Source: Azolla pinnata (taxonomy: Eukaryota > Streptophyta > Polypodiopsida > Salviniales > Salviniaceae). Taken from it: 34,869 nt of DNA. The translations under genes and the position numbers were made by a program. This document shows positions 10,494-20,768 of this stretch, in pieces (position 1 is the first letter of the stretch; every line of letters begins with the position of its first letter). Under the pieces are notes generated by a model that saw only the letters and a list, made by a program, of their open reading frames with translations, had not been told where the DNA came from and did not search any database. The stretch covers positions 1 to 34,869 of the forward strand of contig JBBBWG010001693.1 of NCBI GenBank assembly GCA_037176905.1, in the 5' to 3' direction.

Positions 10494-13241
10494 TTATCTG
10501 GGCCCGGTAACTTGGAGTGTCGAAGAAGAAGAAGAAGAAGAGTATGGATATGCTTGACTTGTGGGCGCATAATCGTCGCTGCGCCAGATCGTGGAATGGA
10601 GTAGAGCGCGGGATTGAACGGCGAGGGGGGTTGCAACGGGGCTAGGCTCTTCCACGGTCGCGGGCCAATCTGGCTTCCACCAATCCACGAGCTCGGCCTC
10701 GAGAACCTGCACCACGGAGGCCATGGAGGGGCGTATGGCCGGGTCAGTGCGGACGCAAGCGAGAGCCAGTGTGAAGAGCCGCTCGAAGCTTGCTGCGCCG
10801 ACGCTCCTCCGGTCCAGCCGGTCGTCCAGCACGACGTCCTCCACTCTCTCCACGTCGTAGCCCATCGAGCGGCTAGTCGGCCCATTCGGAGGACTCAGTG
10901 CGTTCAAGCAGCTGCTGTAGCCAATGTCCTCCGACATCAGCAAGTCCGATGTCGGCGAGAATGCATCGGTCTGGCTCGACGACGACGAAGCGCACGACGA
11001 GCGCGCGACGCGCAAGGCCCACATGGGCAGATGGCCCACGTCGGGGTCGAGGCAGCGGCGCCCGGTGACGAGCTCGAGCAGCACGACGCCGAAGCTGTAG
11101 ACGTCGGACTTGGGCGTGATGGACGTCTCCTGCAGCCACTCGGGGGCGAGGTAGCCCCTCGTGCCCTTCAGGGTGGTTATCATGAAGCCCTGGTGGTGGC
11201 CGTGGACGAGCTTGGCGAGCCCGAAGTCGGCGACTTTGGCGCCGAAGCCGTGGTCGAGCAGGATGTTCTCGGGCTTGACGTCGCAGTGGACGATGTGGTC
11301 GGGTCCGCACTGGTGGTGCAGGTACTCGAGCCCGCGGGCGGTGTCGAGCGCGATCGAACATCTGGTGGCCCAGTCCAATACCACATCTCCATCTCCATCT
11401 CCATTTGCCACTACCATTCCATCCCCATCTCCATTTGCCACTCCATCTCCATCTCCATCTCCCTTGTCCTTGTTCTTGTTCTTGTTCTTGTTCTTGTTCT
11501 TGAAGAGCCATCTGTCCAGCGAGCCCCTCGCCATGAACTCGTAGACCAGCAGCCTCCGCCTGCCCTCCATACAGAACCCCCGCAGCCTCACCAGGTTCAC
11601 GTGCGACACGCTGCCTATCGTCCCCACCTCCGCCTCAAACTGCTCCCTGCTGCCGCCGCCGCCGCCTCCTTCGCTCAGCATCTTCACCGCGATCTTCACC
11701 CCGGTGCTCAGCTCTCCCTCGTACACCGTCCCGAACCCTCCCGCCCCCAGCTTCTTGCAGAAATCGCGCGTCGCCGCCCGCAGCTCCTTGTACGCGAAGC
11801 GCGGAGGCAGGCGGGGAAGGTCTTGCAGGAAGCGCTCGTCCGCAGATTCGCGGCGGCGCCGCCTCCGGCGCATGGCGAGGAGCGAGAGAAGGAGCAGCGC
11901 CAGGAGGAGGAGCGTAGCGGCGGCGGCGGCGGCGGCGGCGACTGCCGCCCTCGAAAGCGGCCGCGGTTTCGGGACCTTGAGGAGCAAGACTTGGGGGTTC
12001 GGGGTTTCGGCGCCTTGAGGAGCCTCAGGAATGGTGTAGAGGATGGGGAAGAGGGAGCACGAAGACGCGGAAGCATCGAAGAGCGCGGCATTGCACGTCG
12101 TGTTGGCAGCGCATAGCGCTCCGCATTCGGCCTGCGATGCGACTCGTTGCGCGAAGATCTGACGACGGAATGCCACATTCACAGGCTTCATGTTGTGCCT
12201 GTAGTCCCTGGGGTTGCAATCCCCGCTCGAATTCGCCTGGAAACCCGGTGGGCACTTGCAGGTGATGTTGTTGGTGGCACCGCCGTTCGAACTGCACAGC
12301 TTGTAGTGGCCCCGACAAGATTTGGGCATGTAGCAAGTGTCCACGGACGAATTGTAGTACCGGACGTTCTTCGATCCGTTCCAGTAGTTGATCACAAAGT
12401 TGCCTTCCATCACGAAGCCCAGCCTTCTGGGGAAGCTGGGGTCCAGACCTTGGCCTCTGTTCGAAGGAATCGTAGCGATCGCCCCAGAAGAAGAAGGCTC
12501 AGCGTCGTCGTAGTAGAACTCGATGGCGTCTCCCACGACGATATGATCCACTAAAGACGCATTTACCCCCGATGGATCGAAGCTATGGTAAACGAACATG
12601 AGCTCCACCAGGACGAGTTGCAGGTGGCCGCTCGCGCTCAGGACGAGGGCATGCTCCCCTCGGGTGCTGAACGACGGCGATCGAGGCACGCCGACAGCCT
12701 CGAAGAGCATCGTGTTCCTAGTGAAATTCATGCCCGAGGGGAGAATGAAGATGGAATCGAAGGCGGTGAAGCTCTGCCACACCATGTTCCCGGCTTCGTC
12801 GGTGAGGACAAGGTTCCCGTCCTCGCGCAAGGCCATGTTCTGGACGCCCGAGCCGGCCGTGCCCGATGTCCACACCGCGTGTCCTGGCTCGTTGTACAGC
12901 GAGAGCTCGCCGTCCGTGGACAGCGCCAGTTCGCACGTGGAGCCTTCCGCCGGCTGCTGATCTGCGCTGAATGACCAGATCGCAGCGCTGCTCTCTTTCT
13001 TCTTGTATTGGACTCCGCACATGCAGTAGCGTGTGGCCGAATCGGGCCATATACGGAGCTCGAGGCTGAACAGGTTCTCGCCGGGGGACACGAGCAACGT
13101 GCTGCCCAGATCGGGGTCGAACGTTGTTCCGATCGGTACGGAGCTCGGCTGAGCTAGGGCTGCGTGCGCGAGGATCGCCGAGAAAACATGAAGAAGCAGG
13201 AGGATCGGTCGTACAACACTTGGATCAAGCAACAAATTCAT
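10494..13241 (-). CDS. Intronless G-type lectin (S-domain) receptor-like kinase
   Basis: One 915-codon frame. It has a signal peptide (about residues 1-30), a B-lectin domain (about 40-165), a Cys-rich EGF-like part (about 303-342, CKCPPGF), a PAN/apple-like part (about 354-400), and one membrane segment (434-456) followed by a run of arginines. The kinase domain starts near 495 with LGAGGFG at 498-504, catalytic Lys at 520 (AVKML), H-C-D at 652-654 (HCDVKPEN), DFG at 672-674 and APEW at 699-702. Cys replaces Arg before the catalytic Asp, so it is a non-RD kinase, as usual in SD2-5/At5g35370-like receptors; all other catalytic residues are present. The tail ends VTGPR, like At5g35370. It presumably acts at the plasma membrane, ligand unknown. 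About 35 extra residues (581-620, KN and DG repeats) lie between kinase helices D and E. The gene is divergent from the superoxide dismutase gene. Confidence 0.92.
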   Translation of the reverse strand: MNLLLDPSVVRPILLLLHVFSAILAHAALAQPSSVPIGTTFDPDLGSTLLVSPGENLFSLELRIWPDSATRYCMCGVQYKKKESSAAIWSFSADQQPAEGSTCELALSTDGELSLYNEPGHAVWTSGTAGSGVQNMALREDGNLVLTDEAGNMVWQSFTAFDSIFILPSGMNFTRNTMLFEAVGVPRSPSFSTRGEHALVLSASGHLQLVLVELMFVYHSFDPSGVNASLVDHIVVGDAIEFYYDDAEPSSSGAIATIPSNRGQGLDPSFPRRLGFVMEGNFVINYWNGSKNVRYYNSSVDTCYMPKSCRGHYKLCSSNGGATNNITCKCPPGFQANSSGDCNPRDYRHNMKPVNVAFRRQIFAQRVASQAECGALCAANTTCNAALFDASASSCSLFPILYTIPEAPQGAETPNPQVLLLKVPKPRPLSRAAVAAAAAAAATLLLLALLLLSLLAMRRRRRRRESADERFLQDLPRLPPRFAYKELRAATRDFCKKLGAGGFGTVYEGELSTGVKIAVKMLSEGGGGGGSREQFEAEVGTIGSVSHVNLVRLRGFCMEGRRRLLVYEFMARGSLDRWLFKNKNKNKNKNKDKGDGDGDGVANGDGDGMVVANGDGDGDVVLDWATRCSIALDTARGLEYLHHQCGPDHIVHCDVKPENILLDHGFGAKVADFGLAKLVHGHHQGFMITTLKGTRGYLAPEWLQETSITPKSDVYSFGVVLLELVTGRRCLDPDVGHLPMWALRVARSSCASSSSSQTDAFSPTSDLLMSEDIGYSSCLNALSPPNGPTSRSMGYDVERVEDVVLDDRLDRRSVGAASFERLFTLALACVRTDPAIRPSMASVVQVLEAELVDWWKPDWPATVEEPSPVATPLAVQSRALLHSTIWRSDDYAPTSQAYPYSSSSSSSTLQVTGPR
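11382..11502 (-). repeat. In-frame hexanucleotide repeats inside the kinase domain
   Basis: On the plus strand there is a (TTCTTG)n run at about 11469-11502 and a patchy (ATCTCC)n run at 11382-11462. Read on the minus strand they encode alternating Lys-Asn and then Asp-Gly/Asn-Gly residues (581-620 of the receptor kinase). The six-base unit keeps the reading frame whatever the copy number. Confidence 0.9.
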
Positions 13242-13434
13242 CCCGATGACCTCTAGATATGTCAGGTCTGCCTATAAGAATGAGTGGAATTAACAAGAGA
13301 AGTGAGGCTCTTGCCCCCCAAAGAAACACGGGAATATCTTCGGCTCCTTTTGTTGACCAATCCGGTGTTTCTTTCTGCATGTGTCTTGACAAAGTCCTGA
13401 GCTGCCGCGTACCTAAGTGTTGACTTTCGGAGAA
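13242..13434. other. Upstream region of the receptor kinase gene
   Basis: About 190 bases between the kinase start codon and the duplicated segment. No clear TATA box was identified on the minus strand. Confidence 0.4.
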
Positions 13435-13680
13435 GGTTCATTGTCAAAGACCGGTTAACTCTTTATCTGCGGAGCAAAGCGTGTAGATGATCATATCTGG
13501 CCCAGGACATTTGTGGGTCATCATCATCGGAGCCTTCATGGCTCCGAGAAACAATCTCCGTAGGTTCATTGTCAATGACCGCTTAACTCTTTGCCTACGG
13601 AGCAAAACGTGCAGATGAATCCGGCCCGAGGACATTTGTGGGTCATCATCATTAGAATCTTCATGGCTCCACAACGCACC
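13435..13680. repeat. Two-copy tandem duplication, period 128 bp
   Basis: Copy 1 (13435-13562) and copy 2 (13563-13680) both start GGTTCATTGTCAA, contain TTAACTCTTT, CGGAGCAAA and GGACATTTGTGGGTCATC, and end near TTCATGGCTCC. Identity is high but not perfect; copy 2 is about 10 bases shorter. It lies in the spacer shared by the divergent kinase and superoxide dismutase genes, about 200-440 bases upstream of the kinase ATG. Confidence 0.85.
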
Positions 13681-13917
13681 AATGTCAACAGCTCGATGCA
13701 CTTGCAATGGGCACCGGAGTGCTGGCCAGGACATGTCTCCTCGAAGTTGGCTAACAACAACGTGGACAAGACAAGACAAGATAATCCGATCAATCCGTTT
13801 GCCCTCATGTCGAAACCCTAATCGGCCCAGCTCCATGGAATGTGAGCATAAGCTCGTGATCCTACTATGGCTTCGCGATCGAAATGCTAAAGAAGAAACC
13901 ATAAGCTTCATGGAATG

Positions 13918-13964
13918 TTAGGGTTAGGTGTTAGGGTTAGGGTTATAGGGTTAGGGTTAGGGTT
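13918..13964 (+). repeat. Degenerate telomere-like repeat (TTAGGG units)
   Basis: A short interstitial run of TTAGGG hexamers with some degenerate units. It lies about 160 bases upstream of the superoxide dismutase start codon. It could act as telo-box sequence in the promoter or be a scar of double-strand break repair; the sequence cannot decide. Confidence 0.8.
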
Positions 13965-14121
13965 CTTGCCCTTTCAGCATGCAATCACGACGAGGTTTAG
14001 ACTAAAAATGGCGAATCAGAAAATGCTAAATTTGAAAAGATGCTTCTAGATGGTCGATCATCGCCTTCCGCCATCGCCATCGCTTCCTTGGCCCCGGGAA
14101 CGCACGGTGAGAACGGAAAGC

Positions 14122-15936
14122 ATGACTCTCAAAGCTGTCGCCGTTCTCTCAGGTGACCAGAACGTCTCTGGCGTCGTCTACTTCACCGAAGATGCTGCTT
14201 CAGGTGCTGTATCCCGGATGCTATTCGAGTAGTTGGTTTATGTTCCACGCCGGATAGTTGATCGACACGAGAGATTAAGGGAAAGGGATCTAGAGCCGAT
14301 TCCGGCATTTTGGTCTTGCAGTAGATTAATTTGCTGTCACGGCTTGACGTTCCATTTGGTTTTCTCGTATTTGGACCAGGAGCAACAGCTGTTTCAGGGA
14401 GGATCTCAGGCCTAAAGAGTGGCTCACATGGATTCCATGTTCATGAACTCGGTGACACCACCAACGGTTGCATGTCCACAGGTAATAATTCCTGCCTGTT
14501 TTCTTCTTCTTGCTGTTACTGTTCGAGGAAAGTACGATCCCTTGCTTCTTGAGCCGTCTCCGTCTTATGCCTTTTTTCTTCCCTTTTCGTCAAATATGAA
14601 AGTTCTTTCTTTGTCTGTTCCTGTCCAGCCATCTCTGGGGTGCAGCTTCTCTGTTAGTGGATTTTGGTGTTCCTTCGGTCATGATATCGTTTTCTTTCTC
14701 CTTCCTTTTTCCTGCAATCAGTTTATGGGCTTTCCGACACATTTTCTTCTTTTCTTAAACGCATACACCTTGTTTGACCTCCCATTATCTCTGTTCCTAT
14801 TTCTCTATTCTAAGTTTCTATTCTTTCTGGTCATCACAAGTTTAAGTTTCTATCCAAAACATGATTTTGTTCTATTTCACTCGATTTTTTGCAATAAGCT
14901 GTTTGATGTAACTGTCCAGGTGGCCACTTCAATCCTGAGTTGAAGGAGCATGGAGCACCTGACGATGAAGTTCGACATGTCGGAGATCTTGGGAATTTAA
15001 CTGCTGGTGAAGATGGTATTTTCTTGCATTCTGATAACAAAATAACGTGTTGCCTCGGTTTTTATCCAATGCATTCTCGGATTATGTGGCATGAATGAGG
15101 ATTATCAGTGTTTGGGAAACATCCTGTTGAGAATATTAGGAAGTAAAAGTTTTTAAGGGGTCTTGCCAGCGCCTTGCAAATTCTCGGGGAAAATTTTCTA
15201 GACACTTCCGATTCCATTCATACATGGTCAACAAGCTGGTCTTCATATTTTATAGACTCTCATCAAATGGTATGTGGTTGTACAAAGAGTCACATTTGAT
15301 TTAGTCTGTTGACTGTCGACATTTCATTTCGTTTTGGACAGGTACTGTAGATATTTCAATGACTGACTCACAGGTAACCTTCTAGTGTGCTTGAATGTTT
15401 TTGCGAAGTGTTTTTACTTTATCTCAGCTATAGGGCTGGTTTTATGTTTCAGATCCAATTGTCAGGAAAAAATTCCATTATAGGCCGTGCGGTTGTGGTT
15501 CATGCAGATCCTGATGATCTAGGACGAGGTGACATATTTTTAGATATTGCACAACTGTGTTATTGATGCGATTTCATGGTAGAAAATATGCAAGCTACTG
15601 CAGTGCGTCAGTACTGACTACTGACGTGCTGATTATACTATTTGATGCATGCATTACATTATCACATAAAGTTTGAATTAGTGGATAGGCTGTTGCATTC
15701 CTCCTGTAATTTTTTCTCATTATATTTCATCTATGATGTTACTTTTGGCACAGGTGGCCATGAACTTAGCAAAGTTACAGGAAATGCAGGTGGTAGAGTT
15801 GCATGTGGTGAGATTTTAGCTATGGTCCTTTTTTTCTGCTGCATCCTTCTATTTTCACATGTTCATTTACTATTATAATTTTCTGAACTCGGATATTCTT
15901 GTGACAGGTGTTATTGGTCTGCAAGCTGCGGTGTAG
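14122..15936 (+). CDS. CSD: Cu/Zn superoxide dismutase, cytosolic type
   Basis: Seven exons, 14122-14203, 14380-14481, 14920-15015, 15342-15373, 15453-15528, 15754-15807 and 15908-15936, give 156 residues with consistent phases. It converts superoxide to oxygen and hydrogen peroxide. Copper ligands His47, His49, His64 and His121, zinc ligands His64, His72, His81 and Asp84, the disulfide Cys58-Cys147 and the active-site Arg144 are all present. Signature stretches are [14 protein letters not shown] and [10 protein letters not shown]. The usual RHAGDLG is RHVGDLG here, and STGPHFNP is STGGHFNP. There is no chloroplast transit peptide with this start. The C-terminus QAAV is not a peroxisomal PTS1 signal, so a cytosolic enzyme is most likely. 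An in-frame ATG at 14050 would add 24 residues; MTLKAVAVL is preferred because cytosolic family members begin there. Transcription converges with the MYB gene. Confidence 0.95.
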
Positions 15937-15961
15937 TTGTGGTATTACTGAAATGAGTTTG

Positions 15962-15967
15962 AATAAA
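15962..15967 (+). terminator. Candidate polyadenylation signal AATAAA
   Basis: A canonical AATAAA lies 26 bases after the superoxide dismutase stop codon; a second candidate follows near 16032. The actual cleavage site is not visible from sequence. Confidence 0.4.
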
Positions 15968-16656
15968 GTATATACGGTTCGGTTGTGAGATTCAGTATGA
16001 CAGTGTAATGGATACTCTCCAGTGAATAAGCTAATAAATTGCCCCCACTTTGTGGTGTATGCGTGTATATAAATGGAAGTTGGAAATTTGACCGCTTTTT
16101 TGTCTGATGTAACATTGCTGACATTCATTGAAACTGTTGGTCTATACCAGTATACCTTCTGTTGGTCTACGTTCCAGTTCAATTGTGGAGATTGGTCAAG
16201 TTATGATTCATGTGGTTTTACATTCTGAGTACTTACTCTTAACTTCTCCATTAATCCTTCAATGGGGATTCGATCAGTTTGTTGACCTCAAATACTGAAC
16301 TGAGATTGAGATAGTCAAAAGATTAAGAGGTCCAATGGTCTTGGAAATCAGTCTGAAGGATGTATGTACCACACGGTATAAAACGTGAAATCCAAATGTA
16401 AATTTGGCCCAATTAAGGGGAGTTAATTTAGTAGTACAGTTCTGCCATATTTAGAAAAGCATTGTCCGGAAACCTCAGTACTAAAAGATACCTGCATGTA
16501 TTCAAAGTTCTACTCTCTTCGAGTTGAAGGTGACCTAGGTGGGGAAGGGTAACATCATATGAAAAGGGTGAATGTGAGCTATATGCATGCATACATATTG
16601 TTGAAGGCCAGTAGTGTTATATACACAGGGCCTATGGTATACAAAGAGAGATGGAT
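15968..16656. other. Convergent 3' spacer between the superoxide dismutase and MYB genes
   Basis: About 690 bases that should contain the 3' UTRs of both tail-to-tail genes. No other gene was recognised. Confidence 0.5.
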
Positions 16657-19600
16657 CTAAATGAGGGCATTGAGGTCAGATAAGTCCCAAATCATGGCGT
16701 CGACAGATGGATCATTACTTGGTACCAGGGAAGATGAAGGATTGGTACTGCTACTGTCATTGGTGCTGTACTTGTGCTCACTGTTGCTGCTCGACAAATG
16801 GCTGTAGTTATTGATACAAGCATCGTGCGAGTTGCTCGGGGCAGATGGCAAGAAATTGCTACAACTGGAGCTGCTCCTGCTCGACGGGCAGCTGCTCCAG
16901 GACATGCTGCTGCTAGCTGGGCCGAAGCCAGTATTATTCAGATGGCTATGGAATGACGTGGGCGGAGTCGAGGCGCTATACGTTATCGGAGTTTGATTGC
17001 TAGCACTGTATTGGGGAAGTTGACTGATCTCGTCGTCCTCGTCGTCATTCCCATCCAAGTGCTGTTGGTTTCCTCCCCAGTGATGCTCCAACACGATATG
17101 GTCGAGCTCGTGACCACCTCCATCATTCATCATGTTGTTATTCTGGCTCCGATCTCTCTTTCTTGCTCCTCCTCCTTCCTCTTCTTCTTCCTCTTCTTCA
17201 TCGCCGTCATGCTTATCATCTGGGATGAGCTGCGGCCATGGCTGCGCCGCAATGGGGTTGTCCCGGAGGAACTTCTCGGCAGACTGAGAGAGGGAGAGTG
17301 TGGAGAAATCGGTCGACGCCGAGGTAGCGCTCGTGCTAGTAGTAGCAGTGGTGGTGGTCGGGGTTGTATGAAGCTGTTGCTGCATTTGGGAAGAGAAGGT
17401 CATGGGACTAGTGGTCATGGGGAGATGGCTAAGGGTATGACTATTGATATCAGCGGTAGGATTGAAAGAAGAGTTGTTTGATCTCATTTGAGCTGCCAAA
17501 AAAACCAAAAAAGAGATGAGTGAGAAGCATTTCCACACTGTTCAGACAAGTCTGTCAAACAATACAGGCAAAAGGGAAGAAGGAAGCAGACGAGACAAGA
17601 CAGACAGAGAGGCTTACGATCGGATGGGCGCGAGAAGTCGTACTGAGTGGTGGGCGGGATGATGTGATGATGGACGGGCGCGGTAGATTCCATGAGCATG
17701 TGCATGAGGGGCTTGGAGGTGTCGACGAGCTGCTCGTGCTCGGCGTAGTCGGCAGCTGTGATCAGTGGCCGCTGGGAGCTGTAGAACGAGGTGCCTGGGA
17801 CGTTGGCGAACGGCGGGCGCTGCTGCTGTTGGAACGTGGAGAGCGAAAGAGAAGACAGATGGTCGGGTGGAGGCGCCGATGCTGTTGCGCTGAGCGACAG
17901 GCTTACTGGCGAGGAATTTGGTTGTTGCCGCAGGCCGGCGTTGATCACCGGGGGATGTTGATTCCGGCGCATCATCACGTTGAGCATCTCGTCCTTGAAG
18001 CATCCGAGAGCTGCTTCGGCGATCGTGCGCCCGCTCGTGGGCAGCGCCGATGCCGAAGACGCTGATGACTGCGGTGGCTGATGTTGCTGCATGGCCATGC
18101 TCCCGGCGAGGTCAGCCAGGAGCTGTGAGATGGGCTTGTGCGTGATCGGGTCGATGCCCATCTCGCACAGCTTCTTCTTGAGTCGCGTGTTCCAGTAGTT
18201 CTTGACGTCGTTGTCGGTGCGGCCGGGTAGCTGCGCGGCGATCAGCGACCACCTGCGTGCAGATCAGATCCACAGATCGAATCTCGAGTTGTCAACTTGA
18301 TCGATCATATATATAGATAGAGTTGTTAGACAATCGTTTTTTAGGGTTTCGGGTTTTAGGGTCACATGACCATGTACAGAATCTGGAGAATCGAAAAAAG
18401 AAATGAAGATTCGGAGGGGGAATATTCCTGCAGGTTTGAAAATTTAAAAAAGATTCCTCCCCCAAAGTTGAAGAAAAACCAAGGGCGCCAAAAACATAAA
18501 TAAATAAACAAAGAGAACCCTAATTCACAAAGGTGGTAAAAGGAAAACAGAATCAGAAAAAAAAAAGCTAAAATAAATAAATAAATATCTATTTATTTAT
18601 ATTGATTTAGAAAACGATTAATAAAAAAAAGAAAAAAGAAATCCGCGCACGCGTGGGTACGCACGTGCCAGAAGCAAAAAAATAACAGAAAAAAAAAGCA
18701 ACGGGATCGAATTAATAATTAATATATTAATAATACGAACGAAATCTGACATCATGCGAAAGCCCGAAAAGAAAATAAAGAAATAAACAGAAAAAGCAAC
18801 GAATCGGAGAAAAAACGAAACAGAAAAAGAAGAAGAAGAAGAAGAAGAAGAAGAAGAAGAAGAAGAAGAAGAATAAACAGAATCGGGAGAAAAAGAAGAA
18901 GAAGAAGAAGAAGAAGAAGAAGAAGATTTTGGGTGATTATATGTAATTTGAAGGTCAAAAAGCGCGAGATTATGTACAGATTTTTTCTGCTTCGGAAGTT
19001 CGTTTCTTTCTTTAATTCTGTTGTTTCTAGCCATAATTTGGGATTCGAAGCTCCGACGGAAAATCTCTCGGGTGGGGGGATTAGGAGTTCGAATTGAATC
19101 GGATTCGGTTAATTCTAGTCATAATTCGGAAGGAAGATCAGATCCGCCTGCAGCAGGCGGCCGCCGAACTTGACGTGGGTTGATGGATCCATCCCATGCT
19201 CATATGGATGATCAAAGCACCATGCAGCCGCCGCAGCGCCATTGATTCTAAGTGTGGATGGCTGTGGTTATAGCCAAATTCTTCTTCATCCTCCTCCGTT
19301 GATCCAAAACAACAATATATTTTATGTATGTTCATATTATTATGGCAGCTAGCTAGCTAGCTGGATTACGTAATTTCTTCAGCCAGCTACACTAGATCAG
19401 TAGAATAATTGGCGTCCAGAACCATCAATGGTATTATCGTGATATGCAGCTGCAAGCAGCTGCCGATATTGTTTTCAGACGCATTCTAATATGGTCGACG
19501 AATCAGAGTTATGCACTGGTAGGCTGGCTTAATGACAATTGGCGTGATTATAATTATAAGCAATTGTCGATGGGGATACGGGAAAATGGATTAGCGATCA

Positions 19601-20768
19601 GTCGTCGTATGCTAACATGAAAAATTAGATTCTGAGACGTTGGTTGGCGCTGACTAATAATTAGGATGGCGAATTGCATAAGGATCACTAGCAGCTAGAT
19701 GATCATTAACAAAAATCTAGATTAATTACGGTAGGCTAATATAGATTAAGCATTGCGAGATCAGATCTGATGATATGCTATATGTATATTACCTGCTCCC
19801 AAGGGCAGCATGCAGACGGACTATCGTCTGCTCCTCATAGTCGCTAAAACGGCCGTGCTTCAAATCCGGCCTCAAGTAATTTGTCCAACGAAGACGGCAG
19901 CTCTTGCCACACCTTTGCAATCCTGCAGTTTTTATTCCAATCATCGAAACAATGCCAATAACCCCCATTTGTATCATCATCGAAATTGGATCGAACAAAT
20001 AATCTCAATACACTAATTATACAATAATATGGATCAAATCAGAATTAACATCTACGTCTTATTCTCTATTAATAACCAGATTAAGGATTGTAATTAGCCT
20101 GTGCCGAGAGCTCGATCGGATGTTAATGCGTATTGGATATTAATTATACGGGACAAATTGTTCTATGTTATATTGGCGTCGATCTGTCCTGTAATTAGGC
20201 GAACATTAAATATCGACGTGGATAGCTAGGGTGATTGATAGTCACATGCCGGACATAGACGATATTGCGCTAAATAATTGTAGAAGAATTCTGATCCAAT
20301 TAGCAGTCCAACATGCAAATGAAGCAAGATAGTGCCTAATTGGTGCCGATTAGCATATAGTACAGATCATATAAATGACGAGACTATAGGAATCGTGTTA
20401 AATTATTATTGATTGGTTACTGCGCCTAAAAGGATATTCAAGGATTTTCCTTCCTAATTACAAGTTATTTGCAGCTAGTGATGGGCCGGGATAATTATAT
20501 GCAGGGTTTTCATCATTAATAATTCTTGCAGGGGAAGAATGAAACAAACCAGCAATCAAGAGATGATTAAGATGGTGATTAGGGGAAGTAATCAGCAGTA
20601 CTACAATATTGACTCGATTAAAATTAGACTAGGACCTGCTTTCTTGGGAACGGTTCGCCAACTTCCAGTTCCATGCTGCGCCACGCACGACAGGAGCTTG
20701 GCGTCCTCCTCGGGCGTCCATGGGCCCCTCTTCACACTCTCCTTCTCGCAGCATGGAGCTCGACCCAT
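16657..20768 (-). CDS. MYB80: R2R3-MYB transcription factor, MYB80/MS188 type
   Basis: Four exons, read 20768-20636, 19922-19793, 18252-17618 and 17492-16657, give 577 residues, all phases consistent. R2 (about residues 14-61) begins [15 protein letters not shown]3 (about 67-112) contains [12 protein letters not shown] and [30 protein letters not shown] and the motif [11 protein letters not shown] at 167-177 follow; that last motif marks the MYB80 (formerly MYB103) clade. In Arabidopsis this clade controls tapetum function and pollen wall formation. The first two intron positions are the usual R2R3 ones. The C-terminal part is Gln-, Ser- and Asn-rich with a Glu run, and ends [10 protein letters not shown]. 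The protein is much longer than Arabidopsis MYB80 (about 320). Intron 3 (17493-17617, 125 bases) is inferred: reading through it meets a stop after about 45 codons, while splicing joins two long coding-like frames. Confidence 0.88.
18253..19792 (-). other. Intron 2 of the MYB gene
   Basis: A 1540-base intron, very A-rich on the plus strand. It contains two (GAA)n runs and a (CTAG)n stretch at 19346-19363. No nested gene was recognised. Confidence 0.75.
18826..18925 (+). repeat. Two (AAG)n microsatellite runs in MYB intron 2
   Basis: The runs lie at about 18826-18871 and 18893-18925, separated by a short A-rich interruption. In the mRNA sense they form polypyrimidine (CTT)n tracts inside the intron. 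These runs also produce the leucine-rich and serine-rich open frames on the minus strand, which are artefacts. Confidence 0.9.

Noticed and set aside
10614..12116. 500-codon plus-strand frame opposite the receptor kinase
   Set aside because: It is an antisense shadow of a GC-rich coding sequence. It is rich in His, Arg and Ala with no domain, while the minus-strand frame has all kinase motifs.
14050..14121. In-frame upstream ATG adding 24 residues to the superoxide dismutase
   Set aside because: The extension is Pro/Arg-rich without homology. Family members start at the position of MTLKAVAVL. Not excluded formally.
14140..14165. Sequence in superoxide dismutase exon 1 resembling part of miR398
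   Set aside because: The similarity (TTCTC-TCAGGT) is in the sense direction, so it cannot be a target site, and it is short enough to be coincidence.
18618..19034. Ser-rich and Leu-rich minus-strand frames in MYB intron 2
   Set aside because: They are translations of the (AAG)n microsatellite within an intron.
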